This document shows positions 29,028 through 38,276 of a stretch of 64,000 nt of DNA, piece by piece (positions within the stretch are counted from its first letter, which is position 1; the number at the start of each line of letters is the position of its first letter). The notes below the pieces were generated by a model. The model was not told where the DNA came from. It did no database searches and saw only the letters and a list, made by a program, of their open reading frames with translations. The position numbers and the translations under genes were made by a program. The stretch is from Pseudomonas fluorescens (GTDB taxonomy: Bacteria > Pseudomonadota > Gammaproteobacteria > Pseudomonadales > Pseudomonadaceae): the NCBI RefSeq assembly GCF_001708445.1, contig NZ_CP015637.1:2481001-2545000 (forward strand), read 5' to 3'.

Positions 29028-29946
29028 ACAGTGCGCGGGCCCAGGTCTGGCTGACCAGGGCCTTGCCAAAACTGAGGGTAGGTTCCTCTTCCTCCAGCTC
29101 GAAACCGGCTTTCTGGTAGAGCCTGCGCGCATCGGTCAGCGCGCTCATGGTCCACAACATCATGCGCGTGTAGCCGGCATCGCGGGCAAAGCGCAGGCAT
29201 TCATCGACCAGACGCTGGCCGATACCCAGGCCCCTGGCGCTGGCGTCGACGTAGAGCATGCGCAGTTGGGCGGTGCTGTCGTCATGACGCACCACGAATA
29301 CCGAACCCACCACCGCGCCATCCTTTTCGGCGATCCAGCAGCGCTCACGCGTTGGGTCGAACTCGCGCAGGTACTTGGCGACGATCTCCGCCACCAGTGC
29401 TTCGAACTCCCAGTTCCATTGGTATTCCCGCGCATACAAGGCCGATTGCTGCTGCACCACCAGGCCCATATCGCCTGGCTGCGGGTCACGCAGCAGGTAG
29501 CTCGGCGGGGTGCCTTGCAACAAGGATTGAATGCGCTGCATGGCGGCGGTCAGTTGCTGTTGTTGTGGCTCAGGCAGGGCTTGCAGCAGGGCAATGACTT
29601 CGTCCTGGGTCCGTTGCTCCAGGGGTGCCAGCACGGAGCGGCCTTGTTCGGTGAGGTGCAATTGCACCGCGCGCGCATCGGTGGGTGAGCGGAGCTTTTG
29701 GATCAAGCCTTGCTTTTCGAAACCGCTGGTCAACCGGCTCAGGTAGCCCGCATCCAGGCTGAGCATCTGGCACAGGTCGGCGCTGGTCAGGTCGCCGCGC
29801 GACGACAGCTCATACAGCACCCGGATCTCGGTGAGGGAATAGTCGCTTTGCAGCAGGTGCTCCTGCAGTACGCCGATCTGATGGGTATAGAAACGATTGA
29901 AGCCGCGCACGATGCCGGCGCGTTCGACAAGCAAGGATGTGGACAT
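29026..29946 (-). CDS. MarR-type regulator fused to a GNAT acetyltransferase
   Basis: The protein has 306 residues from ATG 29946 (MSTSLLVERAGIVRGFNRFY). Residues 1-145 form a MarR winged helix: LTSADLCQMLSLDAGYLSRL is the recognition region and LIQKLRSPTDARAVQLHLT the wing. Residues 160-305 form a GNAT domain: GSVFVVRHDDSTAQLRMLYV and ARGLGIGQRLVDECLRFAR (acetyl-CoA loop). Such fusions are common in bacteria; the enzyme domain may acetylate the inducing compound or a protein. It converges with the MFS gene. Confidence 0.9.
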   Translation of the reverse strand: MSTSLLVERAGIVRGFNRFYTHQIGVLQEHLLQSDYSLTEIRVLYELSSRGDLTSADLCQMLSLDAGYLSRLTSGFEKQGLIQKLRSPTDARAVQLHLTEQGRSVLAPLEQRTQDEVIALLQALPEPQQQQLTAAMQRIQSLLQGTPPSYLLRDPQPGDMGLVVQQQSALYAREYQWNWEFEALVAEIVAKYLREFDPTRERCWIAEKDGAVVGSVFVVRHDDSTAQLRMLYVDASARGLGIGQRLVDECLRFARDAGYTRMMLWTMSALTDARRLYQKAGFELEEEEPTLSFGKALVSQTWARAL

Positions 29947-30155
29947 GGCGCATGCTCTTATGGTTGCCTGAGTCAATAATATTGTTGCTTAAGGCAACTA
30001 TGTCAAACACTTTAAAGAACGAAGCTCATCAGGGCGGTCACACCGGTTTCTCACGTGGGCCTGTGGTGTGATGAGGCGCTTTTTACTCCTGACATTTTCT
30101 GGCAGGACGCTCTGCTAAGCTGCTGCACATTTTTCCTTTTGCCGGCGGGATCAAC

Positions 30156-30872
30156 GTGTCGCGTACCACTCGTCTACTGTCTTTGCTCCAGGCCCTGCGA
30201 GGCAAGAAACGCCCGGTGACCGCGGCTGTGCTCGCCGCACAGTTGGAGGTGTCCGAGCGCACCTTGTATCGCGATATCGCCGCTTTGACTGCCTTGGGCG
30301 CGCCGATCTTCGGGGAGGCGGGCGTCGGGTATGTGTTGCGCAGTGGCTTGTTTCTACCGCCCTTGATGCTGAACGCCGAGGAAACTGAAGCCATCGTGCT
30401 CGGCCTGCGTTATGTGGATCAGCGTGGCGATGATGTGCTCAGCCGCGCCGCGGCCAACGCCCTGGCAAAAATTGCCGATGTGCTGGACCCCGCCGCCCAG
30501 GAGGCGTTGCGCAACCCGACGCTGCTGCCGGGGCCGCCAGGGTTCGGCTATCCGGAAAACCGCGTACCGTTGAATGTGTTTCGCGAGGCCATTCGCAGCC
30601 AGGCCAAGCTGCATATCGATTACGCGGATGCCAGCCAGACCCAGAGTCAACGCCTGATCTGGCCTTTAGCCCTGGGTTTTCTCAATGAGGTGCGGGTGAT
30701 CGTGGCCTGGTGCGAACTGCGGGGCGCGTATCGCACCTTTCGGACCGACCGTGTCGCCACCGCGCAAGCCCGTGGCGAGCGCTACCCGGGGCGACGCAGT
30801 GACTGGCTGCGCGCCTGGCGTAAATTGCTGGAACAGAATGACACCGGGCCATTCACTCCTGACAAAAACTGA
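30156..30872 (+). CDS. YafY-type HTH/WYL transcriptional regulator
   Basis: The protein has 238 residues from a GTG start. The N-terminal DeoR-like helix-turn-helix reads RPVTAAVLAAQLEVSERTLY with RDIAALTALGAPI. The central region ETEAIVLGLRYVDQRGDD and the C-terminal WYL-like domain (about 138-215, IDYADASQTQSQRLIWPLAL) probably bind a ligand or nucleic acid. It starts a short plus-strand series; an NTF2-like gene follows 50 bp downstream and may be its target. Confidence 0.88.
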   Translation: MSRTTRLLSLLQALRGKKRPVTAAVLAAQLEVSERTLYRDIAALTALGAPIFGEAGVGYVLRSGLFLPPLMLNAEETEAIVLGLRYVDQRGDDVLSRAAANALAKIADVLDPAAQEALRNPTLLPGPPGFGYPENRVPLNVFREAIRSQAKLHIDYADASQTQSQRLIWPLALGFLNEVRVIVAWCELRGAYRTFRTDRVATAQARGERYPGRRSDWLRAWRKLLEQNDTGPFTPDKN

Positions 30873-30922
30873 CACGACCCTGGCTTAGCATGGCCCCACA
30901 ACCACTCAGAAGGAGCTGTGCC

Positions 30923-31264
30923 ATGTCCGGTCACCATTCACTGCTGGCCCCGGCCATCGTTGCCTATCTCGCCGCGACCAACAGCGGTGACACCTCGACC
31001 GTCGCCGATTGTTTTGCCGACGATGCCCACGTGTTCGATGAGGGCGAGCATCAGGTCGGTCCTGCTGCCATCGCCCGCTGGATGGAAGACACCGGGCGGC
31101 GCTACGAGCCGCGGGTCGAGGTGCTCAACGTACAGCACCGCACCGGCAAGGTGCTGGTCAGCAACAGTGTCTCGGGCAATTTCCCTGGCAGCCCGCTGGC
31201 GTTGCGCTACACCTTTCGCCTGAACGAGCAGGGCAAGATTTCACGGCTGGATATCTCTGTGTAA
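30923..31264 (+). CDS. SnoaL/NTF2-like small protein
   Basis: The protein has 113 residues from ATG 30923 after AAGGAGCTGTGCC. The cone-shaped NTF2 fold is indicated by IVAYLAATNSGDTSTVADCF and DDAHVFDEGEHQVGPAAIAR, then alternating strands ending ALRYTFRLNEQGKISRLDI. Members of the family are small-molecule isomerases, cyclases or binding proteins; no specific function can be assigned. It is probably cotranscribed with the WYL regulator before it. Confidence 0.85.
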   Translation: MSGHHSLLAPAIVAYLAATNSGDTSTVADCFADDAHVFDEGEHQVGPAAIARWMEDTGRRYEPRVEVLNVQHRTGKVLVSNSVSGNFPGSPLALRYTFRLNEQGKISRLDISV

Positions 31265-31279
31265 GTCATACTGGCGCGC

Positions 31280-32386
31280 ATGACTTTCGACTCGCCTCTC
31301 GCCGCTTATCAACATGCCATCGCCCAGCAGGGCTTCGTTGCCGATGACGCCCAGCGCCAGGCAGTGGATGCCCTGCAAGCCTGTCACGAAGCCCTGCACC
31401 GGGGCCACCCACCGATCACCGGGGTGTATCTATGGGGGCCGGTGGGCCGGGGCAAAACCTGGTTGATGGACCAGTTCTACCACAGCCTGCGTGTACCCGC
31501 GCGGCGCCAGCATTTCCATCACTTCATGGGCTGGGTGCATCAGCGCTTGTTCCAGCTCTCCGGCATTCCCGACCCGTTGCAGGCCCTGGCCCGTGAACTG
31601 GGCCGGGAGGTGCGGGTGCTGTGCTTCGACGAGTTATTCGTCAGCGACATTGGTGATGCGATCATCCTTGGCCGCCTGTTCCAGGTCATGTTCGAGGAGG
31701 GGGTGGTCATGGTCTGCACCTCAAACCAGCCGCCCGACCAACTGTATGCAGACGGTTTCAATCGTGAGCGTTTCCTGCCAGGTATCGAGGCCATCAAGCA
31801 GCATATGCGCGTGGTGGCGGTGGACGGTGGCGAGGATCATCGACTGCATCCGGGTGTGGGTGTGCAGCGTTATTGGGTCAACCAACCGGAGGCGTTGGCC
31901 ACGCTGTTCAAACAACTGAGCCAGGGGCAACGGGTGAGCAGTGGGGCGGTCAGCGTTGGGCACCGCTCGATTGTGGCTGTGCAGGCCAGTGACACCGTGC
32001 TGTGGTGCCGCTATGCCGACCTGTGCGAACAACCCCTGGCCGCCATGGACTTCATGCTGCTGTGCGACCGTTTCAAAGCGATTTTGCTGGGGGAGGTGCC
32101 CAACCTCAGTGCGCAAAGGCGCCCTGGCCGGATTGCCCGTGGCACCGAGGACGCTGCCCAGCGCGTGGTGGCCGGGGATCGCGAATTGCCTGAGCTCTCG
32201 GTACACGATGACAGCGTGCGCAGATTTATCGCGCTGGTGGATGAATGCTACGACCGCAAGGTGCCGTTATTCATCGAAGCCAAGGTCCCGTTGGCAAGCC
32301 TCTACACCGAAGGCTACCTGGAGTTTCCGTTCCGTCGCACCCTGAGCCGATTGCAGGAAATGCAATTACAGCGTTTTGGCGTATGA
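31280..32386 (+). CDS. zapE: Cell division ATPase ZapE (AFG1 family)
   Basis: The protein has 368 residues, the usual ZapE length. It shows Walker A YLWGPVGRGKTWLMDQFYH, HHFMGWVHQRLFQL, Walker B VLCFDELFVSDIGDAIILGR and sensor VMVCTSNQPPDQLY. ZapE binds FtsZ and destabilises Z-ring polymers under stress. It starts 15 bp after the NTF2-like gene. Pseudomonas genomes usually encode another, ring-operon-linked ZapE, so this may be a second paralogue; the window cannot show that. Confidence 0.88.
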   Translation: MTFDSPLAAYQHAIAQQGFVADDAQRQAVDALQACHEALHRGHPPITGVYLWGPVGRGKTWLMDQFYHSLRVPARRQHFHHFMGWVHQRLFQLSGIPDPLQALARELGREVRVLCFDELFVSDIGDAIILGRLFQVMFEEGVVMVCTSNQPPDQLYADGFNRERFLPGIEAIKQHMRVVAVDGGEDHRLHPGVGVQRYWVNQPEALATLFKQLSQGQRVSSGAVSVGHRSIVAVQASDTVLWCRYADLCEQPLAAMDFMLLCDRFKAILLGEVPNLSAQRRPGRIARGTEDAAQRVVAGDRELPELSVHDDSVRRFIALVDECYDRKVPLFIEAKVPLASLYTEGYLEFPFRRTLSRLQEMQLQRFGV

Positions 32387-32560
32387 GCGTACGAAAAAGG
32401 CCCTGGAATGACCTGGCAACCTATTTTGATCGGCATAACCTTCGCGTTTTCAGGCAGGTATTTGTAGTTAATCTCCTTCATCTATTACCGGCGCCATGCT
32501 TACAATCGTGCCCTTCGGAGGGAGCTGAATTCCCTTTTTTGTTTTTGATTGAGGAAGGAA

Positions 32561-33052
32561 ATGGACACCCCTGACATTCTGGTGCTGCAAGCCAGCTACA
32601 CCAATCCCGTGCATGCCGATGCCATTGGTCGTGTGCTCAACCACTATGCAGAAGACCCTATGGGGGGCGGGCACAGCCTGCCGTCGGACTTGCTGCGCCA
32701 ACTCCCGGCGGAACTGGCGAAACGCCCCCATGCTTTTAGCGTGTTGGCGTTTGTCGGTGGCGAACCGGCCGGGTTGGTGAACTGTTTTGAAGGGTTTTCC
32801 ACGTTCGCCTGCCGTCCATTGGTCAATGTTCACGACGTGGTGGTGATGAATCCATTTCGTGGCCTGGGGCTGAGCCAGAAGATGCTGCACAAGGTCGAGG
32901 AAATCGCTCGCCAGCGCGGCTGCTGCAAGATCACCCTGGAAGTGCTGGAGGGCAATGCCGTGGCCCAGTCGGCCTACCGCAAGTTCGGTTTTGACGACTC
33001 GGTGTTCGATCCGGCCCATGGGCGCATGTTGTTCTGGAACAAGCCGCTGTAA
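32561..33052 (+). CDS. GNAT family N-acetyltransferase
   Basis: The protein has 163 residues from ATG 32561, preceded by GAGGAAGGAA. It shows a GNAT core: FACRPLVNVHDVVVMNPFRG, LGLSQKMLHKVEEIARQRGC (acetyl-CoA loop and helix) and LEVLEGNAVAQSAYRKFGFD with the conserved Asn and Tyr. The substrate is unknown. The 170-bp gap before it contains a weak hairpin followed by CCCTTTTTTG near 32530, possibly a terminator for zapE. Confidence 0.88.
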   Translation: MDTPDILVLQASYTNPVHADAIGRVLNHYAEDPMGGGHSLPSDLLRQLPAELAKRPHAFSVLAFVGGEPAGLVNCFEGFSTFACRPLVNVHDVVVMNPFRGLGLSQKMLHKVEEIARQRGCCKITLEVLEGNAVAQSAYRKFGFDDSVFDPAHGRMLFWNKPL

Positions 33053-33072
33053 TAAATAACCGGCGAAAAAAA

Positions 33073-33093
33073 AGGCGCCATCAAATGGCGCCT
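33073..33093 (-). terminator. Intrinsic terminator
   Basis: AGGCGCCAT and ATGGCGCCT pair around a 3-base loop. A run of A on the plus strand (33066-33072) becomes a U-tract for minus-strand transcription, so it ends the transcript of the small exported protein. Confidence 0.75.
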
Positions 33094-33153
33094 ATTAAGC
33101 CTTTGCCAACGGAGCGGAATGGCACAGGGTGTTGCGGATTAAGTCAGCGTTAA

Positions 33154-33375
33154 TTAACTCTTTGATTGTGGCTCGGCCGTTTTTTGTTCGGCAGAGTCGA
33201 TTTTTAATGTCTTGCCATCGGCGACTTCCGTTTGTTCGGCGGTGCCGTGGAGTTTTTGCTGGACGAAACTGAAGTCGTTGTAAAACGCCTTCGAACGCTC
33301 TGAGCCGCCTTCTGCGAATGCGGCGGCGGAGGTCAGGGTCATCAGGCTGGCAAGCATCAGGGTGGAGAGTTTCAT
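33154..33375 (-). CDS. Small exported protein of unknown function
   Basis: The protein has 73 residues. It starts with a typical signal peptide, MKLSTLMLASLMTLTSAAAF, cut after AFA, leaving about 52 residues (EGGSERSKAFYNDFSFVQQK and a charged Gln/Glu/Lys-rich tail). No metal-binding motif or domain is recognised. It lies downstream of the TonB receptor on the same strand, separated by about 145 bp that may hold its own promoter, and is followed by a clear terminator. Confidence 0.75.
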   Translation of the reverse strand: MKLSTLMLASLMTLTSAAAFAEGGSERSKAFYNDFSFVQQKLHGTAEQTEVADGKTLKIDSAEQKTAEPQSKS

Positions 33376-33520
33376 GGCAGTGTTCCCGTTAAGAGTGATC
33401 GGTATCCGCTCTGTCCTTGATCAGATTCATGGGGCGAGTGTGGAGTGATCTTATTAAGTGGGAATTAACGCGGAACTGCCCCCGAAGTTAACATTTTCGT
33501 TAACTTCGGGTTAAAAAGTC

Positions 33521-35758
33521 TTACAGTCTCCAGTCCAATGCCAAGGTGATCGAGCGGGGTTCGCCCCAATACACGCCATTATAAAAGCCGACGCGCTCGT
33601 AATATTTTTCATCAAATAAATTGTTGACGTTAACTGACGCCGAAACATGTTCGTCGAATTGATAACGAGACATCAGATTGACCACGGTATAAGCCTGCTG
33701 TGTGATCTTCGTTGATTCGGTGATCAGGTAGCCGTCCGCGTCGCGACCGCCGATCGGACGGTCGGCAAATGCGTAGAAGTCGCTTTGCCAGTTCACCGCA
33801 CCGCCCACCGTCAATCCGCGCCATTCGCCCGGCAGGCGATAGGTGCTGGACAGCTTCAACAGGTTCATCGGCTGGTCAGTATTGCTGCGCTGTTTGTCGC
33901 CGTTGAGCGAATGGGTGTAGGTGTAGCCCGCCGTGAGGTTCCAGTCCGGCATGACCTCGCCCGACACTTCAACTTCAAAGCCTTGCACCTGGTTGCCCTT
34001 GCCGCCGGATGTGTAGAACTGCTCGCCCGTTTCCCGGTCGGGCTCGGCGCTGTTGTCCAACTCGGCCACGTTGTCCTGGGTACTCCAGAAGTAGGCGGCG
34101 GCCAGGTTCAAGCGCTCGTCCAGCAGGCTGCCCTTGAGGCCCACCTCGTAATTGCTGCCCACCACCGGCTCCAGGTACTTGCGGCTGGCGTCGCGCTCAT
34201 CCTGTGGGTTGAAGATATCGGTGTAGCTGGCGTAAAGCGTGTACTGCGAGGTGATGTCGTAGAGCAGCCCCGCATACGGGGTCAGCATGTCGTTGTGAGT
34301 CTGACGGGTCTTGGGGGCTCGGGTCAGTTGGTTGTTGGCATCGTATTCTGGCGCGACGCTTTCGATTTCCCAACTGCCATAGCGGCTGCCCAGCACGGCG
34401 TGCAACTTGTCGGTCAGGCTCAGGCGAGTGGCCAGGTAGCCGGCTTTCTGCTGTTTGCTGGAGTGGGAGCCTTTGAGCCCGGTGGTGCGGTCGGGAAATT
34501 TGGCGATACCGCCCATGTGTTGCCAATCAGGGATGGTGACGTAATCGGCGGGAGAGCGATTGCGTTGGAAGGGCGAAGTGTCGCGCTGCTGCGACTCGCC
34601 ATATCCCACCATCAATTCATGCTCGCGGCCCAGCAGCGAATAGGCGCCGGCCAGGTTGAAATCCACCACGTCCATTTTCGAGGTGCCGACCATCTGGTTG
34701 GTCCAGGCGGTCATGCCGCTGCCATCGGCATTAGGGAATCCCGCGCCACCGTAATACACCTTGCCATCGGTGTCGCTCTGGCGGTGGGTGTAGGCGGCCT
34801 TGAGGCGCCAGTCGGCGGACAGCTTGTGATCGATGGATGCGAAGGTGGTCTGGTCCTTCAGTGGCCAGGAACTCCAATCGGCGGCCATATTGGCCGAGCG
34901 TGACAGCCGAGCTTTACCACCGTCGCTGTTCCAGTAAGGCAGGGTGCCCCAGGAGGTGCCTTGCACATGCTTGTTCTGATAATCGAACCCGACCGCCACC
35001 ACGGTATCGTCCGTCAAATCAGCCTCGAGGATCCCGTAGCCCACTTCCCGTTGCAGCGCGTAATTGTCGCGAAAGGATTGGCTGTCGCGGTAGGCCATGA
35101 CGCTACGCCCGCGCAGGCGCCCATCAAAGCCCAGCGGACCGCCGACGTCCAGATAGTTGTAGTAATTGTCATGGCTGGCGCCGCTGGCACCGGCCCTGGC
35201 CTGCCATTGCGCGGTCGGGCGCTTGCGGATCATGTTCACGGTGGCTGAGGGATCGCCCGCGCCGGTGGTCAAGCCGGTGGCGCCGCGTACCACTTCGATA
35301 CGGTCGTAAATGATGGTGTCGGCGTCGGACTTCATGCGCCCGAACGTGTTGAGCATGCCATCCACCTGGAAATTATTGATGGAATAGCCCCGGGAGGAAT
35401 AACCGGCACGGTCGGAATCCAGGTGCTGCACCGTGACCCCGGTGGTCTGGCGCAGGGCGTCGGTCAGGGTATTGAGATTGAAGTCATCCATTTGCTGGCG
35501 GGTGATCACCGAAATGGATTGAGGGGTTTCCTTGATCGATAGGTTCAGCCGCGTGGCGGTGCTCATCGAACCGGTGGTGTAGGCCCCGGTGTGCTCGGTA
35601 GTGGCCCCCAGGCCTTCGGCGGTGACGCGGGTGCTGCCCAGCTCCAACGCGGTGGCGGGTGTTTGCTCGGGGTCGTTTTCAGCCAGCAGGTCGGGGCTCA
35701 GTCCGATACTGAACAGGCCGAGGGTGAAGGTCATGGAACGGGTGAGAGGCGCGAACAT
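33521..35758 (-). CDS. TonB-dependent siderophore receptor (FhuE/FpvA type)
   Basis: The protein has 745 residues with a signal peptide ending near DLLA. There is no N-terminal STN signalling domain, so it should not signal to an anti-sigma factor. The plug domain spans roughly 75-190 (IKETPQSISVITRQQMDDFN, EVVRGATGLTTGAGDPSATV) and the 22-strand barrel fills the rest, ending in the aromatic SITLALDWRL. It imports a ferric siderophore, probably a hydroxamate judging from overall FhuE-like sequence. A Fur-box-like site at 35851-35866 lies about 90 bp upstream. It has AAGGAGTC before the ATG. Confidence 0.92.
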   Translation of the reverse strand: MFAPLTRSMTFTLGLFSIGLSPDLLAENDPEQTPATALELGSTRVTAEGLGATTEHTGAYTTGSMSTATRLNLSIKETPQSISVITRQQMDDFNLNTLTDALRQTTGVTVQHLDSDRAGYSSRGYSINNFQVDGMLNTFGRMKSDADTIIYDRIEVVRGATGLTTGAGDPSATVNMIRKRPTAQWQARAGASGASHDNYYNYLDVGGPLGFDGRLRGRSVMAYRDSQSFRDNYALQREVGYGILEADLTDDTVVAVGFDYQNKHVQGTSWGTLPYWNSDGGKARLSRSANMAADWSSWPLKDQTTFASIDHKLSADWRLKAAYTHRQSDTDGKVYYGGAGFPNADGSGMTAWTNQMVGTSKMDVVDFNLAGAYSLLGREHELMVGYGESQQRDTSPFQRNRSPADYVTIPDWQHMGGIAKFPDRTTGLKGSHSSKQQKAGYLATRLSLTDKLHAVLGSRYGSWEIESVAPEYDANNQLTRAPKTRQTHNDMLTPYAGLLYDITSQYTLYASYTDIFNPQDERDASRKYLEPVVGSNYEVGLKGSLLDERLNLAAAYFWSTQDNVAELDNSAEPDRETGEQFYTSGGKGNQVQGFEVEVSGEVMPDWNLTAGYTYTHSLNGDKQRSNTDQPMNLLKLSSTYRLPGEWRGLTVGGAVNWQSDFYAFADRPIGGRDADGYLITESTKITQQAYTVVNLMSRYQFDEHVSASVNVNNLFDEKYYERVGFYNGVYWGEPRSITLALDWRL

Positions 35759-35850
35759 CGCGGAAGACTCCTTGTCGTCTTTGAAGCCTTCTCAGTAAGA
35801 AAAGGCCTTGGCTCAAAGACGAAAGGAGGCGTGAAACTTTAGGCTTAAAC

Positions 35851-35866
35851 GAGAATGATTGTTATC
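35851..35866 (-). promoter_or_regulatory. Fur box
   Basis: On the minus strand the sequence reads GATAACAATCATTCTC, a close match to the Fur consensus (GATAATGATAATCATTATC), located about 90 bp upstream of the siderophore receptor start. Iron-dependent repression is the expected effect. Confidence 0.75.
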
Positions 35867-35888
35867 GTCGCCGGGGCGACGCTGGTGG

Positions 35889-37631
35889 TCACTTCGCTAC
35901 AACTTCTGCCCCGTCAGCTTTCTTTGGCTTGATCAGGCTGAAGTCGATCAAGGCTTTCTGCTGGCGCTCGTAAGGGTTGCCGATCAGCAGCGGGCGCGGC
36001 TTGAAACTGTCGCTGACCAGGCTTTTGCTGCGGTCCAGCTCATCGAAACTCAGCCCGGCCAGGTCTGCCCAGGTATGAATCAACTGCGAGCTGCTATAGG
36101 GGCGCTGCAGGTCGCCGGCAAAACTCCAGTTGTGGGTTTCGCGCCACTTGGGAGAGGCGTAGGCCATGAACGGGATGGTGTACATCGGTGCGGTGGGTTT
36201 GCCTTCGTTGCGCCCCAGGGTGCTGTGGCCGGCGGAGTCGAAGACGTCTTCACCGTGGTCGGACAGGTACAGCAAGAAGCCGTTGGGGTCGGTCTTGGCG
36301 TAGCTCTTGATCAGGCTGGAGACTACGAAGTCGTTGTACAGCACGGCGTTGTCATAGCTGTTGTAGGTGGGCAGCTGGGCGTCGCTGATGCCTGCCGGAA
36401 CCCCCTGGCGATCGGTGAATTTGTCGAAGGTCGGCGGATAACGGTACTGATAGCTCATGTGCGTGCCCAGCAGGTGCACCACGATGAACTTGCGCTCGGC
36501 CGGGTCGGCCATGGCCTTGGCGAATGGCTCCAGTACGTCGCCGTCATACTGGCGGGCGTTCTGGTTGCGGTTGTTGTTGAGGTACACCTGCTCGTCGGCC
36601 TGTTCGGAAAAGGTCGTGAGCATGGTGTTGCGCTTGGTCATGGTCTGCTGGTTGGTGATCCAGTAGGTCTTGTAGCCCGCCTGTTTCATCATGCTGACGA
36701 TCGACGGCGTCTTGAGGTACAGGTCCGGGTTTTCTTCGTCGGCGAAGGTCAGCACCTGTTGCAGCGCTTCGATGGTGTAGGGGCGCGGGGTGATGACGTT
36801 GTCGAATACCGCCAGTTGGTCGCGCAGCTTGTCCAGCTCGGGCGTGGTGTTGCGCGGGTAGCCATAGAGGCTCATGCGCTGGCGGTTGGTGGACTCGCCG
36901 ATCACCAATACCAGGGTCGACGGTTGGTTGGCCATGCTGTCCTTGAGGTTCTTCAAGGGCGGAATCTGGCTGGCGCTGGTGAGCATGCCCTGCATGTTGT
37001 CGAGCTGCTCGGTGTAGCGACGATAGGCCACGATCATCTGCCATGGCACGGCCGGTTCGACGCGGGTTTCAAAGCGGTCGATGGCCTGTTCCATGTTGTC
37101 GCTCGTGGCGATCTGCTTGACCAGCGGGTAGCCCACGACGGCCAGCACAATTGCCGTCGCCGCCAGTATCGATTGGCCACGGGGCAGGTACACCGGGCGC
37201 AGGCGCGTCCACAGGAACACGGCCAGGGCGGTATGGGCGATGAACGCCAGCACGATCCACCAGGCAAAATATTGGGTCGCGTATTCACCGGCTTCAGAGA
37301 TGTTCGACTCGAACATGATGAAGATGACGCTTTGGGAGAATTCCTGCTGGTAGATGAAGAAATAACCCAGGCTGGCCATGGAACAGGCCCACAGCACCAC
37401 ACCGATCAACGCGGCGAGCAGGCGGGTGCGGCGCGGGAATAACAACATCGGCGCGAGCCACAGTGCGCTCATGAAGAAGGCTTGGCGAAAGCCGCTGAAA
37501 CCGGAGGTGCCGGTCAGTTGTATGAGGAGTTGGGTAATACCCGAGAAGTACCAGAAAAACAGAAATAACCAGCCAAGGCCGGCCCAATCAAAGCCTTTCG
37601 CAGACTTGGTGCTGCGTTTGAACATCGCCAT
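35889..37631 (-). CDS. cptA: Lipopolysaccharide phosphoethanolamine transferase
   Basis: The protein has about 580 residues; start at ATG 37631 (MAMFKRS) after GGAG is preferred over one nine codons upstream. Five membrane helices occupy the first 210 residues, with the CptA-type segment YQQEFSQSVIFIMFESNISE. The periplasmic sulfatase-like domain has the nucleophile Thr in LVLVIGESTNRQRMSLYGYP, the metal site YLSDHGEDVFDSAGH and VVHLLGTHMSY. In E. coli CptA adds phosphoethanolamine to the LPS core heptose. It is very similar in layout to the E. coli protein. Confidence 0.92.
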   Translation of the reverse strand: MAMFKRSTKSAKGFDWAGLGWLFLFFWYFSGITQLLIQLTGTSGFSGFRQAFFMSALWLAPMLLFPRRTRLLAALIGVVLWACSMASLGYFFIYQQEFSQSVIFIMFESNISEAGEYATQYFAWWIVLAFIAHTALAVFLWTRLRPVYLPRGQSILAATAIVLAVVGYPLVKQIATSDNMEQAIDRFETRVEPAVPWQMIVAYRRYTEQLDNMQGMLTSASQIPPLKNLKDSMANQPSTLVLVIGESTNRQRMSLYGYPRNTTPELDKLRDQLAVFDNVITPRPYTIEALQQVLTFADEENPDLYLKTPSIVSMMKQAGYKTYWITNQQTMTKRNTMLTTFSEQADEQVYLNNNRNQNARQYDGDVLEPFAKAMADPAERKFIVVHLLGTHMSYQYRYPPTFDKFTDRQGVPAGISDAQLPTYNSYDNAVLYNDFVVSSLIKSYAKTDPNGFLLYLSDHGEDVFDSAGHSTLGRNEGKPTAPMYTIPFMAYASPKWRETHNWSFAGDLQRPYSSSQLIHTWADLAGLSFDELDRSKSLVSDSFKPRPLLIGNPYERQQKALIDFSLIKPKKADGAEVVAK

Positions 37632-38102
37632 CCAGCGCTCCAGCAAACTTAAATTCAATCATCGGTTAGCGGTACCCGCACGGGTTTTGATCCGCAGACC
37701 GGACATTCATCCGGCGCAGTATCGACAGTCGGGTGTGAAAAGTTTGTGAGTTTAAGATGCGGTGTTTGCCTCTCTCGAGCCCGGTACTGATCCAGGCGCC
37801 GCTGGCTGATCTGCCGCGTTTCGCGGTGAGGCTCGACATTTGGGCGTGGACGGATAAGACCGCCCGCTGCAAAGGGCCGGAATTGATCGAGGGATTCGAA
37901 CGGCGGGTGGAGAAGCGCTTCCACTCAGGACGCCGGGGTGTGAGGACCTTGGGCGAAGGGCATTTGAAGTTGGCGGGCCTCAGGTACGAGACCGGTTGTG
38001 ACGACCAACTTCGCGAAGCGCAGAGCCGATGGCGGTTATCGCCAGCAGTGGTATCCGGGAGCGAGAGGCACAGCGGTTTTTACCCCTGTATGCCCGCTGG
38101 GC
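37632..38102. other. 470-bp gap without a convincing gene
   Basis: Open frames exist on both strands but overlap one another and have no recognised domain or good ribosome binding site. One minus-strand frame (37655-37924, 89 codons) ends with DECPVCGSKPVRVPLTDD, which contains a single CxxC. I do not support it as a gene. The segment next to cptA probably contains its promoter. Confidence 0.5.
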
Positions 38103-38276
38103 TCAGCCGTGGGCGGGGGCTGCCAGTGCGACGGCGCTGGGGCCTTGCAATTGCATCTGCAACTGCGCGACTTGCATCAGCAGTTGATCGCGTTCGTCCT
38201 TCAGTTGGCGCAACTCATCGCGGCGGATGGTGACGTAGAGGGTCTGTGCCGGGCGGTTCATCTGTGCTGTGCTCAT
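38103..38276 (-). CDS. 57-residue coiled-coil protein
   Basis: An ATG at 38276 follows GAGGTAAGCA and opens 57 codons. The peptide starts MSTAQMNRPAQTLYVTIRRD and continues with a heptad-like helix (ELRQLKDERDQLLMQVAQLQ) rich in Leu, Glu, Arg and Gln, then a short Ala/Pro tail. I recall similar small proteins in Pseudomonas genomes but know of no function. The good ribosome binding site and strong helical periodicity support it. It is transcribed alone, divergent from gnd. Confidence 0.6.
   Translation of the reverse strand: MSTAQMNRPAQTLYVTIRRDELRQLKDERDQLLMQVAQLQMQLQGPSAVALAAPAHG

Noticed and set aside
32500..32550. Hairpin plus T-run near 32530 considered as a small RNA terminator
   Set aside because: The stem is only four or five base pairs and no promoter is evident; it may simply be a weak zapE terminator.
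35859..37442. Long plus-strand open frame opposite cptA
   Set aside because: Antisense shadow; cptA is clearly recognisable over its full length.
37757..38233. 158-codon plus-strand frame between cptA and gnd
   Set aside because: No ribosome binding site, Arg/Gly-rich random-like composition, overlaps the better supported 57-residue gene on the other strand.
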